Shown: in pieces, positions 1 through 8,405 of the stretch
Layout of the letters: the number at the start of each line of letters is the position of its first letter
Numbering within the stretch: position 1 is the first letter of the stretch
NCBI RefSeq assembly: GCF_031759225.1
Contig: NZ_CP134494.1
Span: 4,214,501-4,278,500, forward strand
Reading direction: 5' to 3'
DNA from: Mesobacillus jeotgali
Lineage (GTDB): Bacteria; Bacillota; Bacilli; Bacillales; Cytobacillaceae
DNA length: 64,000 nt
Position numbers and translations under genes: made by a program
The notes under the pieces: generated by a model
Told to the model about the DNA's origin: nothing
Database searches by the model: none
Seen by the model: the letters and a program-made list of their open reading frames with translations, nothing else

Positions 1-2376
1 TGCCTGATAATCGCGTAAGACCTTCCAGGCCTTCCCGTCATAGGCATGGAACTTATACAGCTTCTCTGTCCCGCCCGACGCATTAGCTGTCAGGGTGATC
101 GTCTTTCCTGACGGCTGCGGGCTTGGGAGGCTTGCCTGCAGGCTGCTCACCTTGACTGGCGCTACATAGAAGTTGTAGTCGAACCATTTATATGTGTCAT
201 AGTCTTTAGTGGACTGGCTATCCTTCATATGGACACTGATCCGGTAAGTCCCTCCGGCGCGAGGGCTCCATTGAATCGTATTTTCCGGACCGTAATCCTT
301 CAATACTGTCCATTCTTTTCCGTCATATTGGTAAAAACGGTAAAGGGCTTCCTGTACCCCGACTCCCTTAGCTGTAATGGTAACCGTGTTCCCTACAGCC
401 TGCGGACTTGGCCTGTCCGCCTTCAGGCTCGTGATGTCAGGAGGCTGTACTGCCGTGAACTCAAAACCAGCATAATCGTCATATTCATTCGTAGACAAGC
501 TGTCTTTCACGTGGACACTGAACCTGTAGTCCCCTGCCTCAGTCGGAGTCCAGGTTGCCTGGTTGTCTGTGCTATACTCAGAAAGAACTTTCCATTCCTG
601 ACCATCAAAAATCCAGAACTTATACAGCCTGTTTACACCGCCGCTTGCATCAGCCGTGAAAGTCACAGCTGTTCCGACATCTTGTGGGCTTGTCTTTGAT
701 AATGTCACATGATTCAACTTGACTGGTTCCCCTTGGATCGAGTATTCAAGTGTTCCATAGGAGTCATAAGTTTTTGATGAAAATCTATCTTTTACATGGA
801 CACTGAACTTATAGTTCCCTGGCTTCGTCGGAGTCCAAGAAAATGTATTGTCTACAGAATATTCTTTTACAGTAGTCCATTCATTTCCATCGAACATATG
901 GAAACTATAAAGCAATTCACTTCCACCTGTTGCAGTAGCAGTAATATTAATAGTTTTATTAATCGATTGAGGCGACAAAACATCAGGACTTACAGACTGC
1001 ATTTTTACAGGCGGAACGTATACTAAAGAAGAATCATAGTAGAGCCTTGTTCCTGGAAAATAATATGCAAGTATTTCTGCATAAGATTTAGTTTCAGCCA
1101 TCTTATATGCCCCATATTGACTCATTCCAATTCCATGGCCAAAGCCGCCACCATTAACAATAAAGTAATCGCTTCTGGATTTGTTAACGGATTTTATATA
1201 AGGGCTTTTCATTTTTGATGATCCTACAAGACTTCTAATGTCATAGGAACGGTCTCTAAAACTTAATTCATGGATTTTAAGATTACCATTTTCATCCATG
1301 ACGAAAGTATTATTTGACCGGCGTTTTAAAATATATTGGACAGTCAATTCTCCCGTCAATACTTCGGTTCTGCTCGTTAAATTTGTAGTAAAGCTAATAT
1401 CTTTCACTGTCGTAATTTTCATTTCATACTCACTTGGAACGTAAGGGGCATCCCCATATTTATATCTGTCCGAGCTTTGTAAGAAAGACTTAACTTTATT
1501 CATAAACGCCAGATCCTTTTCAGTGACAGTATCCCACCACCCAGCTGGATTCTTCATGTCTCTTCCAGCAAGGCCAATCTGGCTTTTGTATACATTGTAA
1601 TTCCAATCTTTATATGGATTACTGCTTGTTAAGTCGTAGTCATCTTTGCCAAAATTGAAATATGCGAGCGCATTCGTTCCCCAGCTATTTTGGTTAGTAA
1701 GCATCATTCCTCCATTGGAAGAATAGAAAAATGCATTCTGTTTTATAGATGAACCATTGTGTGTAATGATTATGCCCTTTGTATCTTCCACTGCTTTAGT
1801 AGAATTTTCATGCCAGGCATATCCGCCATATACTTGATAGGATATCGTATCATTGATGTTTGTATTATTTAGATATCCTGTTACATAAGTTCTGGCAGCA
1901 ACTGCCTGAGCTTTCAAAGCTTCCATTGGCTTTAGGGCAGACATTTCTTTTGGCACAACACCCTTTAAATAGTCCTCAATAGTCAAAGTATTACGAGGCT
2001 TAATAACTCCTCCACTTTCTGTAAAACTCATCTCACCTAAATAGGAATAACCATTCAAAGATAAATAATGTTTAGTTCCATATACAGTTGGGTAAATAGA
2101 AAATGTTGACCCATAATTTTTGATAAGATGTCCGTTATCGGTATATAAATATAAATCACCATTAACAATCTTTACCTGATAATTTCCTGATAACTCCCGT
2201 TGATCGGCACTAACTATATAATCTCCATAGATTGTAAGATTTATAGTATTTTTGCTAGATAACCCATTTTGTGTAATGTTAACAGAAATCAGTGAATTTG
2301 CCTTGGTACTTATTGGGGAAGATAGTATTAATATTAAAGCAAAAAAAGACACTACCCAGCCGACATGTTTCCTCAA
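1..2376 (-). CDS. SpoIID/LytB-domain cell-wall protein with Y_Y_Y-type repeats (C-terminus cut by window edge)
   Basis: The frame stays open from a TTG start at 2376 to the window edge, 792 codons, so the C-terminus is missing. The start is set by AAGGAGG about 7 bases upstream and is followed directly by a signal peptide. The N-terminal half carries the SpoIID signature (YLKGVVPKEM, then QAVAARTYV, and GGGFGHGIGMSQYGA near residue 440). LytB, the family's best-known wall member, modulates the LytC amidase, while SpoIID is a sporulation-stage peptidoglycan hydrolase. After about residue 455 there are three complete repeats and the start of a fourth, each about 90 residues with a core like LYKFWIFDG..W and YRFSVHVKDS, matching Y_Y_Y-type beta-sandwich repeats. 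A sigma-D-like promoter lies upstream. Family and secretion are clear; whether it enhances an autolysin or cleaves glycan is inference. Confidence 0.85.
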   Translation of the reverse strand, partial: MRKHVGWVVSFFALILILSSPISTKANSLISVNITQNGLSSKNTINLTIYGDYIVSADQRELSGNYQVKIVNGDLYLYTDNGHLIKNYGSTFSIYPTVYGTKHYLSLNGYSYLGEMSFTESGGVIKPRNTLTIEDYLKGVVPKEMSALKPMEALKAQAVAARTYVTGYLNNTNINDTISYQVYGGYAWHENSTKAVEDTKGIIITHNGSSIKQNAFFYSSNGGMMLTNQNSWGTNALAYFNFGKDDYDLTSSNPYKDWNYNVYKSQIGLAGRDMKNPAGWWDTVTEKDLAFMNKVKSFLQSSDRYKYGDAPYVPSEYEMKITTVKDISFTTNLTSRTEVLTGELTVQYILKRRSNNTFVMDENGNLKIHELSFRDRSYDIRSLVGSSKMKSPYIKSVNKSRSDYFIVNGGGFGHGIGMSQYGAYKMAETKSYAEILAYYFPGTRLYYDSSLVYVPPVKMQSVSPDVLSPQSINKTINITATATGGSELLYSFHMFDGNEWTTVKEYSVDNTFSWTPTKPGNYKFSVHVKDRFSSKTYDSYGTLEYSIQGEPVKLNHVTLSKTSPQDVGTAVTFTADASGGVNRLYKFWIFDGQEWKVLSEYSTDNQATWTPTEAGDYRFSVHVKDSLSTNEYDDYAGFEFTAVQPPDITSLKADRPSPQAVGNTVTITAKGVGVQEALYRFYQYDGKEWTVLKDYGPENTIQWSPRAGGTYRISVHMKDSQSTKDYDTYKWFDYNFYVAPVKVSSLQASLPSPQPSGKTITLTANASGGTEKLYKFHAYDGKAWKVLRDYQA

Positions 2377-2490
2377 AATTCTACCTCCTTTTTATTTTCC
2401 ACCCATTCCATGTTATCCCATACCTAGTATTTATGTACAGGACTAAAAAAATGGTAATTAATTGTAAAGTAATTGTTCACTCTTTGTCAT

Positions 2491-2517
2491 GTTTCGGCAA
2501 TATTCCGTAATTTTTTA
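2491..2517 (-). promoter_or_regulatory. Sigma-D-like promoter for the LytB-like gene
   Basis: On the minus strand TAAA (2514-2517) is followed after 15 bases by GCCGAAAC (2491-2498). The sigma-D consensus is TAAA-N15-GCCGATAT, so the match is 10 of 12 with ideal spacing. The leader to the TTG start would be about 110 bases. A sigma-A-like alternative (ATGACA, 18 bases, TACAAT) lies just downstream. In B. subtilis the lytABC operon also uses sigma-D and sigma-A. Confidence 0.55.
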
Positions 2518-2530
2518 TAAAAAACGCAAA

Positions 2531-2564
2531 AAAAGTCCTGATTTCCTTTAAAATCAGGACTTTT
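2531..2564 (-). terminator. Intrinsic terminator of the polymer operon
   Basis: A perfect 14-base inverted repeat (arms 2531-2544 and 2551-2564) starts 4 bases beyond the tuaH-like gene and is flanked by runs of A and T on both sides. It ends the minus-strand operon that finishes at 2568. Confidence 0.85.
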
Positions 2565-2567
2565 TTC

Positions 2568-3740
2568 CTATAATTTGCTATCTAACCCACGGGAATACAA
2601 TTGATTAAATATATTTTTCCAATCTTTTTCTTTTGCTGCTTCTATTCTCTTCTCAATTAATAAAGGATTTCCAATCTCACTAGCAACATCTGTCAGACTA
2701 GAAATAAAATCATCGTTTGTGTCTGAATAAATATAAACGCCCGGTTCTTGATATTTTATTGTAGAAGGTAAATTCATTCCAACAACAGGTTTCCCCGCCG
2801 CAAGAAACTCAAACAATTTCAGCGGAAAAACTGCACGGTTGTAAATAGATTCCTTATAGGGAAGGATGCCGATATCAATGGCTTTCATGTATTCCGGAAC
2901 AATTGCAGGATCAACCTTGCCTAACCAATGAATATTCTGCTCTTTTAACAATTCCTTGAATTCCTCTGAGCCATTTGTTCCATCCGGCCCTATGAAGACA
3001 ATACTCCAATCAGGATAAGTCACTGCCAATTTTTTTACCAGTTCAAAATCAAGCTTCGGTTTGATCCCCCCAAGAAAACCAATAACCGGTTTAGGGAGTG
3101 AAGTAAGACGATGATCACCTGTAACTTGACTTTCATTGAAATTATTAAATTCAACACCGTTTTCCAATACATGCACATCTTTATCGGCAGAAAAAGGGTT
3201 TTTCTTTACAGTCTCATGCAAAAAATCTGACGTGCAAAATATCGAATTACTTTCATTAATAATTCTGTTTTCGGCTGAATGAATGCTCTTTTCTCTCCAC
3301 TTCATGACAAGTGATTGTTTTCCACCTATTGGGGCTGCCCAAAGGTCACTGCAATCATAAACAATTTTATTCCATTTTGTTAACTCAGCAAGTAGCGGGA
3401 AGCCTGGGAACGTGAACCACAGTACATGTTTAAATGTGTTTCGCTCGTTCAAGTAGATTTTCAACTCGTTCAATTTATTCTTATAAAAGGGATCTAGATA
3501 TCTTCCAAATCGAAAAATTCTGGGAGGTAAAATATCAGGGATTTGGTATTCCATGATTCCATTTGGTAACTTTCTGAAACGCTGGTCATTACGAACGGGT
3601 GTTGGACAAACCCAGATTACCTCCTCAGTTTCTTCCTTTTGCCTCAAATATTCTGCGAATCGATGCCGTCTATACCGCAAATCATCCTGGTCCCAAGATC
3701 CCGTTGCTACGACCACGTGTATATATTTTTCCTGAGACAC
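2568..3740 (-). CDS. tuaH: TuaH-like glycosyltransferase
   Basis: A 390-residue GT-B-fold glycosyltransferase. The N-terminus (HVVVATGSW, then DLRYRRHRFAEYLR and EEVIWVCPTP) is the pattern I associate with TuaH of teichuronic acid synthesis. The C-terminal half has the GT4-type donor region (KPVIGFLGGIKPKLD near 225, FPLKLFEFLAAGKPVVG near 310). The start is GTG, with AAGGTGG at suitable distance. It is the last gene of the minus-strand operon, directly before the terminator and after the TuaF-like gene, which is the position tuaH has in B. subtilis. Its acceptor and donor sugar cannot be read from sequence. Confidence 0.75.
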   Translation of the reverse strand: MSQEKYIHVVVATGSWDQDDLRYRRHRFAEYLRQKEETEEVIWVCPTPVRNDQRFRKLPNGIMEYQIPDILPPRIFRFGRYLDPFYKNKLNELKIYLNERNTFKHVLWFTFPGFPLLAELTKWNKIVYDCSDLWAAPIGGKQSLVMKWREKSIHSAENRIINESNSIFCTSDFLHETVKKNPFSADKDVHVLENGVEFNNFNESQVTGDHRLTSLPKPVIGFLGGIKPKLDFELVKKLAVTYPDWSIVFIGPDGTNGSEEFKELLKEQNIHWLGKVDPAIVPEYMKAIDIGILPYKESIYNRAVFPLKLFEFLAAGKPVVGMNLPSTIKYQEPGVYIYSDTNDDFISSLTDVASEIGNPLLIEKRIEAAKEKDWKNIFNQLYSRGLDSKL

Positions 3741-3762
3741 ACTATTACCACCTTATGTAAAA

Positions 3763-4458
3763 TTATTTTTCTCTCAATATTTCAGGGGTTAGAAGTAATA
3801 AAATTGCTGCGACTAGCCCTATAAGAAACCCAAGAATCAATCTATTAACAGGACTGATTGTATTTCCGATTTCTTCAGATACTATTTCAGGGGTATCAGT
3901 AAGAGCAGGTGGCGTCCATGTATTTTTCTTAGTCTCCAATTCAAACAAAAACCTTTGTTTATCAACAATAGCTTCTGAATCTTTGGGTATTCCATTAAGA
4001 TCTTGGATAGTTTCATTCAACAAAGTTAGTTTTGCGTCATAGGCTTGTTCGCTTTTGAACAAAAACTGATTTATTATATCATCAAGAATTTGTTGTGCTC
4101 TTTTTTCGTCTTCATGCTTCACATCTACCCTAATACTGTTTGTGGAAGTTTTTGTTATGATTAAATCTTCTCGAAGTTCGATTTTATCTAGGTCATACTT
4201 GCCTGCTTTTAAAAATCCATTTAAAAACTTACTGCTTCTCATTAATTCAATCGCTAAGGCAGGGTCATTATATTCCTTGGAATCGAACTTACCTAAATAT
4301 ATCTCCGAAGAAGCAGTATATTCTGATGGTGCTTTTTCTTGAAAATTAGGTGTGAGAAAAGATATAGCTGCTGTTAGTACAGGTACCATAACAAAAATTA
4401 ACCAATATTTTTTAAATCTCATAAAAACACTTGTTAAAAAATTTTTTATTATGCTCAT
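3763..4458 (-). CDS. tuaF: TuaF-like Wzz-related membrane protein
   Basis: A 231-residue protein with a membrane helix at about 18-38, an extracytoplasmic region of about 160 residues containing a predicted coiled coil, and a second helix at about 205-226. This is the layout of chain-length (Wzz-type) proteins without a kinase domain, and length and context match TuaF. It overlaps the end of the TuaC-like gene by ATGA, indicating translational coupling. Its likely role is modulating polymer length or the assembly complex; family assignment is better supported than function. Confidence 0.75.
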   Translation of the reverse strand: MSIIKNFLTSVFMRFKKYWLIFVMVPVLTAAISFLTPNFQEKAPSEYTASSEIYLGKFDSKEYNDPALAIELMRSSKFLNGFLKAGKYDLDKIELREDLIITKTSTNSIRVDVKHEDEKRAQQILDDIINQFLFKSEQAYDAKLTLLNETIQDLNGIPKDSEAIVDKQRFLFELETKKNTWTPPALTDTPEIVSEEIGNTISPVNRLILGFLIGLVAAILLLLTPEILREK

Positions 4459-5669
4459 TTTTCCACCCTATTTAGAGTATTTAAGTAAACATCTTTAATT
4501 TTTTTTGCCGCACTGTTCCAATTGTACTCATTCTCTATAAGCGTTCTTGCATTTTCCGCTACTTGCGATCTTTGGGTTGGGTTAAGAAATAGTTGTCTTA
4601 ATATTTCTGTGAGTTCTTCAGTATCTCTTGGTTTCATTAAAAACCCATTCAATCCACTTGTTATATAATCTTCCGGTCCTTCTCCACGGCATGCAATCAC
4701 CGGTTTTGCACATGCCATGGCTTCTATATAGACTATACCAAATGCCTCATTAAAACTAGGTAACGAAAAAACATCACACTCATTCATAATCTCTATTACA
4801 TGATTTGGCTTAAACGCCCCTTTAAATACCACATTTCGTTCAATTCCCAATTTTTTCGCCATTCCTTCAAGTTTTTCCCTCTCTGGACCGTCACCAACAA
4901 CTATATATTGCAAATCAGGGTATTCTGCAACCAACTTTGAAACAGCTACTATATTATCTTGTATCCCTTTTTCAAAATAAAGATTAGAGACACTTAATAA
5001 CCTTGGTCCACTCCCATTAAAATTTGCGTCGGACCTCGCTTTATCTTTCTTGACATTCAGCCATTTCTGACTAACTCCATTGGGAATGATTACTTCATTG
5101 ACTAAAACATCCGGAAAAATTTCAGATTCTAGTTTTTTCAGTTTAGAACTAACATATATAACTTTGCTAGCATGTTCAAGTGTAAATCCTACTTGTTTTT
5201 TACATTCTGAGCTCAGTTTGACTGTTTTTTGTAAATCTTGTCCATGAACAGTCAAAACATAAGGTATACCGATTTCTTTTGAGAGCAGATAAGCCGCAAA
5301 GCCATCAGGAAGTGCCACATGAGCATGAATCATGTCAAACTTCTCTTGTTGATGCATTTTAAGAATTTGTTTTCTTATTGATTTGTACATCAATAAGCCT
5401 GATTTATCGAATGCAATGTTCCTTGGTAATGATAAATACCTGGGATAGGTTACATGGACAGAATCATACACATCACTAAAAGGAATCTCTGCGTACCCTT
5501 TCCACTTTTCGCTTATTCTATTTAATGGAAAGGGGGACAACTTAACAGGTGAGACAACTTTGAGTTCAATATCCAGCTTCTTTAATTCTTTTACCTGCTC
5601 GTGTACAAACGTGCCATAGTATTCTCTTTTTACTGACGGATATAGGTGAGAAATAATAAGGATTTTCAT
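4455..5669 (-). CDS. tuaC: TuaC-like GT4 glycosyltransferase
   Basis: A 404-residue GT-B enzyme with an N-terminal GT4 acceptor domain (MKILIISHLYPS, then YYGTFVHEQVKELKK, and HAHVALPDGFAAYLLS near 115) and a C-terminal Glycos_transf_1 domain. Donor-binding features are GVSQKWL, LLSVSNLYFEKG near 230, and SFNEAFGIVYIEAMACAKPVIA near 310, where the EAFGIVYIE segment is the usual EX7E motif. It resembles TuaC. It lies 5 bases below the Wzy-like gene and overlaps the TuaF-like gene, so it belongs to the same transcript. Confidence 0.8.
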   Translation of the reverse strand: MKILIISHLYPSVKREYYGTFVHEQVKELKKLDIELKVVSPVKLSPFPLNRISEKWKGYAEIPFSDVYDSVHVTYPRYLSLPRNIAFDKSGLLMYKSIRKQILKMHQQEKFDMIHAHVALPDGFAAYLLSKEIGIPYVLTVHGQDLQKTVKLSSECKKQVGFTLEHASKVIYVSSKLKKLESEIFPDVLVNEVIIPNGVSQKWLNVKKDKARSDANFNGSGPRLLSVSNLYFEKGIQDNIVAVSKLVAEYPDLQYIVVGDGPEREKLEGMAKKLGIERNVVFKGAFKPNHVIEIMNECDVFSLPSFNEAFGIVYIEAMACAKPVIACRGEGPEDYITSGLNGFLMKPRDTEELTEILRQLFLNPTQRSQVAENARTLIENEYNWNSAAKKIKDVYLNTLNRVEK

Positions 5670-5674
5670 TACAA

Positions 5675-7090
5675 CTAGCTCCCTTTTCTATTGATCTTAG
5701 ACAAATTTATATAACCAATCGAAAACGCCAGGAGCATCCAATGATAGTTTAAGTTAGAAACCGAGCTAGGACTTATACTTGCGAAAGCAAAAGCGAACAG
5801 TGCGCCTAATAAGGCCTCACTGATCATCTTTGAAACAGGATTTTCCGCTTTTTTATAAAGGTGAAAGATCTTGATGATTATCGATAGATATAAAAGCATA
5901 TATCCAATAAAGATTATAACTCCATTGTTGACCAAGATTTCCAAATACCAATTATGCACATTCAATACATTTTGAGTAGGGTAAATAAAATAATTTTTCA
6001 TATAATACTCAACATTCCCACTGCCTACCCCAAAGCCAAAAGATTCACTTGTAAAGTAAAGTGCATTTTTAATTAGGTTAGTTCTAATACTTACTGAGTT
6101 ATCTGTTGTTTCTTCATTATTTAAAAATGCTGTAGCTGTATCCAATTGAGTGCTAATAAATAGCGTAACAACTCCAATCAATACCATACCTAATATGATT
6201 TTTATTTTAGGTTTTAAAATGACAAAAGTCATTCCAGCAACCGCCAGAAGAACAGCGAGCAGACTCGCCCTAGATTCAGTTACATACATTAGGTACAGAC
6301 TTAAAGCAAGGATAATGAAACCGAGTATTTTCATTAGGTAACTTTTAATATATCTAATAAATGCTATAAGGAAAAACGAACTGACCGCCAAATAACTGGC
6401 ATAATCATTTTGATTATAAAACACAGCAGTTGGAATATGCTTTTTATGTGGAGGCGCATTTAGTATAAAAGATGTGCTAAGATGCTGATGAGTAAGATTA
6501 TTCCACAACCCCACAACAACTAGCATGACTAACATGCCAATCCATAGATAAAAGAATTTTAGATAGTCGCCCTCCCTTTGAAAAAGAAGTACGACGAAAT
6601 AAACCATAAAAACTCCTATACCTAGCAGGAATAAATACCTAACCCCACTGTTAAACGATTTAACCCATGAGAGAGAAATTAAAGAATAAAAAAGCCAGGC
6701 AAGCAAGAAAAGAAGATATCCGTTTACAGAAATAGTTTGAGCATATACCTTCAATTCATTTCTCAAAAGCCTCACAAGAATCAATAAAAATAATATTAGA
6801 AATAGTAGTCTGTATGGAAATATAGAAATAGACCCAATTTTAACTGATAAGAATGCAGCTTGCAAAAATGATAGACCTATTGCAAGAAACAAAAATGATC
6901 GTTCCAAGTCGAAATTATAAACGGACCATTTTCTGAATACTAACAGTAAGAGAATATAACCTGAAGCGAAAGCGGTTAAAGTAATATAGGAATTAATAAG
7001 GTTGAACTTTAAAAAGACCACACTAATCAATGTTAGAAAAAGGATAGAAATTATTTGGTATGGAAGTTTATCATTGTCTAGTAATTTCAT
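5675..7090 (-). CDS. Wzy/TuaE-like polysaccharide polymerase
   Basis: A 471-residue, strongly hydrophobic protein with about 11-12 predicted membrane segments and a long extracytoplasmic loop in the C-terminal half. That loop holds the Wzy_C/O-antigen-ligase hallmark NVHNWYLEILVNNGVI near residue 380, preceded by GFGVGSGNVEYY. It probably polymerises lipid-linked repeat units outside the membrane, as TuaE is thought to do (about 490 residues in B. subtilis). It lies between glycosyltransferase genes of the same operon. Linkage specificity is unknown. Confidence 0.8.
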   Translation of the reverse strand: MKLLDNDKLPYQIISILFLTLISVVFLKFNLINSYITLTAFASGYILLLLVFRKWSVYNFDLERSFLFLAIGLSFLQAAFLSVKIGSISIFPYRLLFLILFLLILVRLLRNELKVYAQTISVNGYLLFLLAWLFYSLISLSWVKSFNSGVRYLFLLGIGVFMVYFVVLLFQREGDYLKFFYLWIGMLVMLVVVGLWNNLTHQHLSTSFILNAPPHKKHIPTAVFYNQNDYASYLAVSSFFLIAFIRYIKSYLMKILGFIILALSLYLMYVTESRASLLAVLLAVAGMTFVILKPKIKIILGMVLIGVVTLFISTQLDTATAFLNNEETTDNSVSIRTNLIKNALYFTSESFGFGVGSGNVEYYMKNYFIYPTQNVLNVHNWYLEILVNNGVIIFIGYMLLYLSIIIKIFHLYKKAENPVSKMISEALLGALFAFAFASISPSSVSNLNYHWMLLAFSIGYINLSKINRKGS

Positions 7091-7112
7091 TTTTTACCCC
7101 CTTCTATCCTGC

Positions 7113-8393
7113 CTAAACCTGTCTCTCTTGGATTTTTTGATTTTCAATAACCTTGATTAGCTGCTCAGCCAGTAAATCAAATCTAAACTGCTCAATATTC
7201 TCAAATGAGAAGCTTTTACTTCTGGATACCAAATCAAGAATGACTTGTTTAATTTCTTGCGGAGAATGTGCTTCAGCCACAATGCCTGAATCAGTGTAAT
7301 CCAATAATCTCTCAAGATTAGAGTTTTTCAACCCTATAGTAAGAATCGGTTTTTTCATTGATAAATACTCATAAAATTTTCCTGTTACTGTACCTAGACC
7401 AGGTCCTGGTATTAATAAAAGAGTATCACTTTCAGCTTGATGCCGCATGCTTTCCAGATAAGGTACAAAACCAACATGTTCAACCCATTCTGCAAGGTTA
7501 TGGTTTTCTACATATTCTTTATAAGAATCATCAAATCCACCGACAAATTTAACTTTAAGCAGTAAGTCTGGATTCTCTATTTTTAGCAAGTGTAATGCCT
7601 GTAAAAAAGTGCCGGGATTTTTCTCCCCATAAAAAGTGCCTGTATGAGTAATGGTAAACTCTTCTTTATTTGTATTGAAAGAATTTATTTCAGGTATATC
7701 ATCAGGATCGTAACCATTGTTAATGACAATGAATTTTTCAGCATATTGAGGATACCTATTTTGAAATTGCTCCTGAAGGGCAGGGGCAACAGAAATTACT
7801 TTTTCAGCTTGTTTAACGACAAACTTTTCCAGCATTGCATTTATTTTATAATGCAGCTTTGTCTTATGGTGAATGAATTCATTGCCAATCCATGGATCAC
7901 GAAAATCAAGGTATAATTTCTTTCCGGTAAACTTACTATACAAAGTACCTGCAATTAAGGAACTAAAGCTTGGCCCCGTAGCAAAACATGCCTCTACTTC
8001 ATCTTTATTCACCGATTTTGCAGCTTTGAATGCAGCAAAAATGCCCCATAAGATGTATTGATCTGGAATAAACAGCCAATCATTAAACACTTTACTTCTT
8101 GGTGAACCTTGCTTTGGTGAATTATTATTAGCAGATGATACCTTTCCAGTACCACGCTTTCTTGGGAATAACTTTCTGGCTAAATCGTATACTAAGGCTG
8201 GCCCAATAAGAGGAACCCGGTGGATAGTATAGTCTTGGTTCTGATCAAATTCATCGGCCTGTTTAATTTTCGGTGCCACCACAATAGGCTCCCACCCGTT
8301 TGCTGGTAAATATTTTACGAATTTAGAAATACGCTTAGTTCCAATTCCTGCTGAAGGCAGAAAAGGGTTAGCGAAAATTAACAATTTCTTCAT
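7113..8393 (-). CDS. GT4 family glycosyltransferase
   Basis: About 426 residues. The N-terminus MKKLLIFANPFLPSAGIGTKR and the SKFVKYLPANGWEPIVVAP pattern are typical of GT4-like enzymes of polysaccharide loci. LDFRDPW near 180, SVAPALQEQF near 215 and TVTGKFYEYLSMKKPIL near 360 mark the acceptor and donor domains. A TTG at 8405 would give a slightly longer product, but the ATG at 8393 has GAGGTG at 6 bases and is preferred. It sits 12 bases after the preceding gene. Substrates cannot be read from sequence. Confidence 0.8.
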   Translation of the reverse strand: MKKLLIFANPFLPSAGIGTKRISKFVKYLPANGWEPIVVAPKIKQADEFDQNQDYTIHRVPLIGPALVYDLARKLFPRKRGTGKVSSANNNSPKQGSPRSKVFNDWLFIPDQYILWGIFAAFKAAKSVNKDEVEACFATGPSFSSLIAGTLYSKFTGKKLYLDFRDPWIGNEFIHHKTKLHYKINAMLEKFVVKQAEKVISVAPALQEQFQNRYPQYAEKFIVINNGYDPDDIPEINSFNTNKEEFTITHTGTFYGEKNPGTFLQALHLLKIENPDLLLKVKFVGGFDDSYKEYVENHNLAEWVEHVGFVPYLESMRHQAESDTLLLIPGPGLGTVTGKFYEYLSMKKPILTIGLKNSNLERLLDYTDSGIVAEAHSPQEIKQVILDLVSRSKSFSFENIEQFRFDLLAEQLIKVIENQKIQERQV

Positions 8394-8405
8394 GCTACAC
8401 CTCAA

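Noticed and set aside
229-1026. Two plus-strand open frames near the window start (156 and 76 codons)
   Set aside because: They lie opposite the LytB-like gene, whose minus-strand frame shows clear domain sequence; these are shadows.
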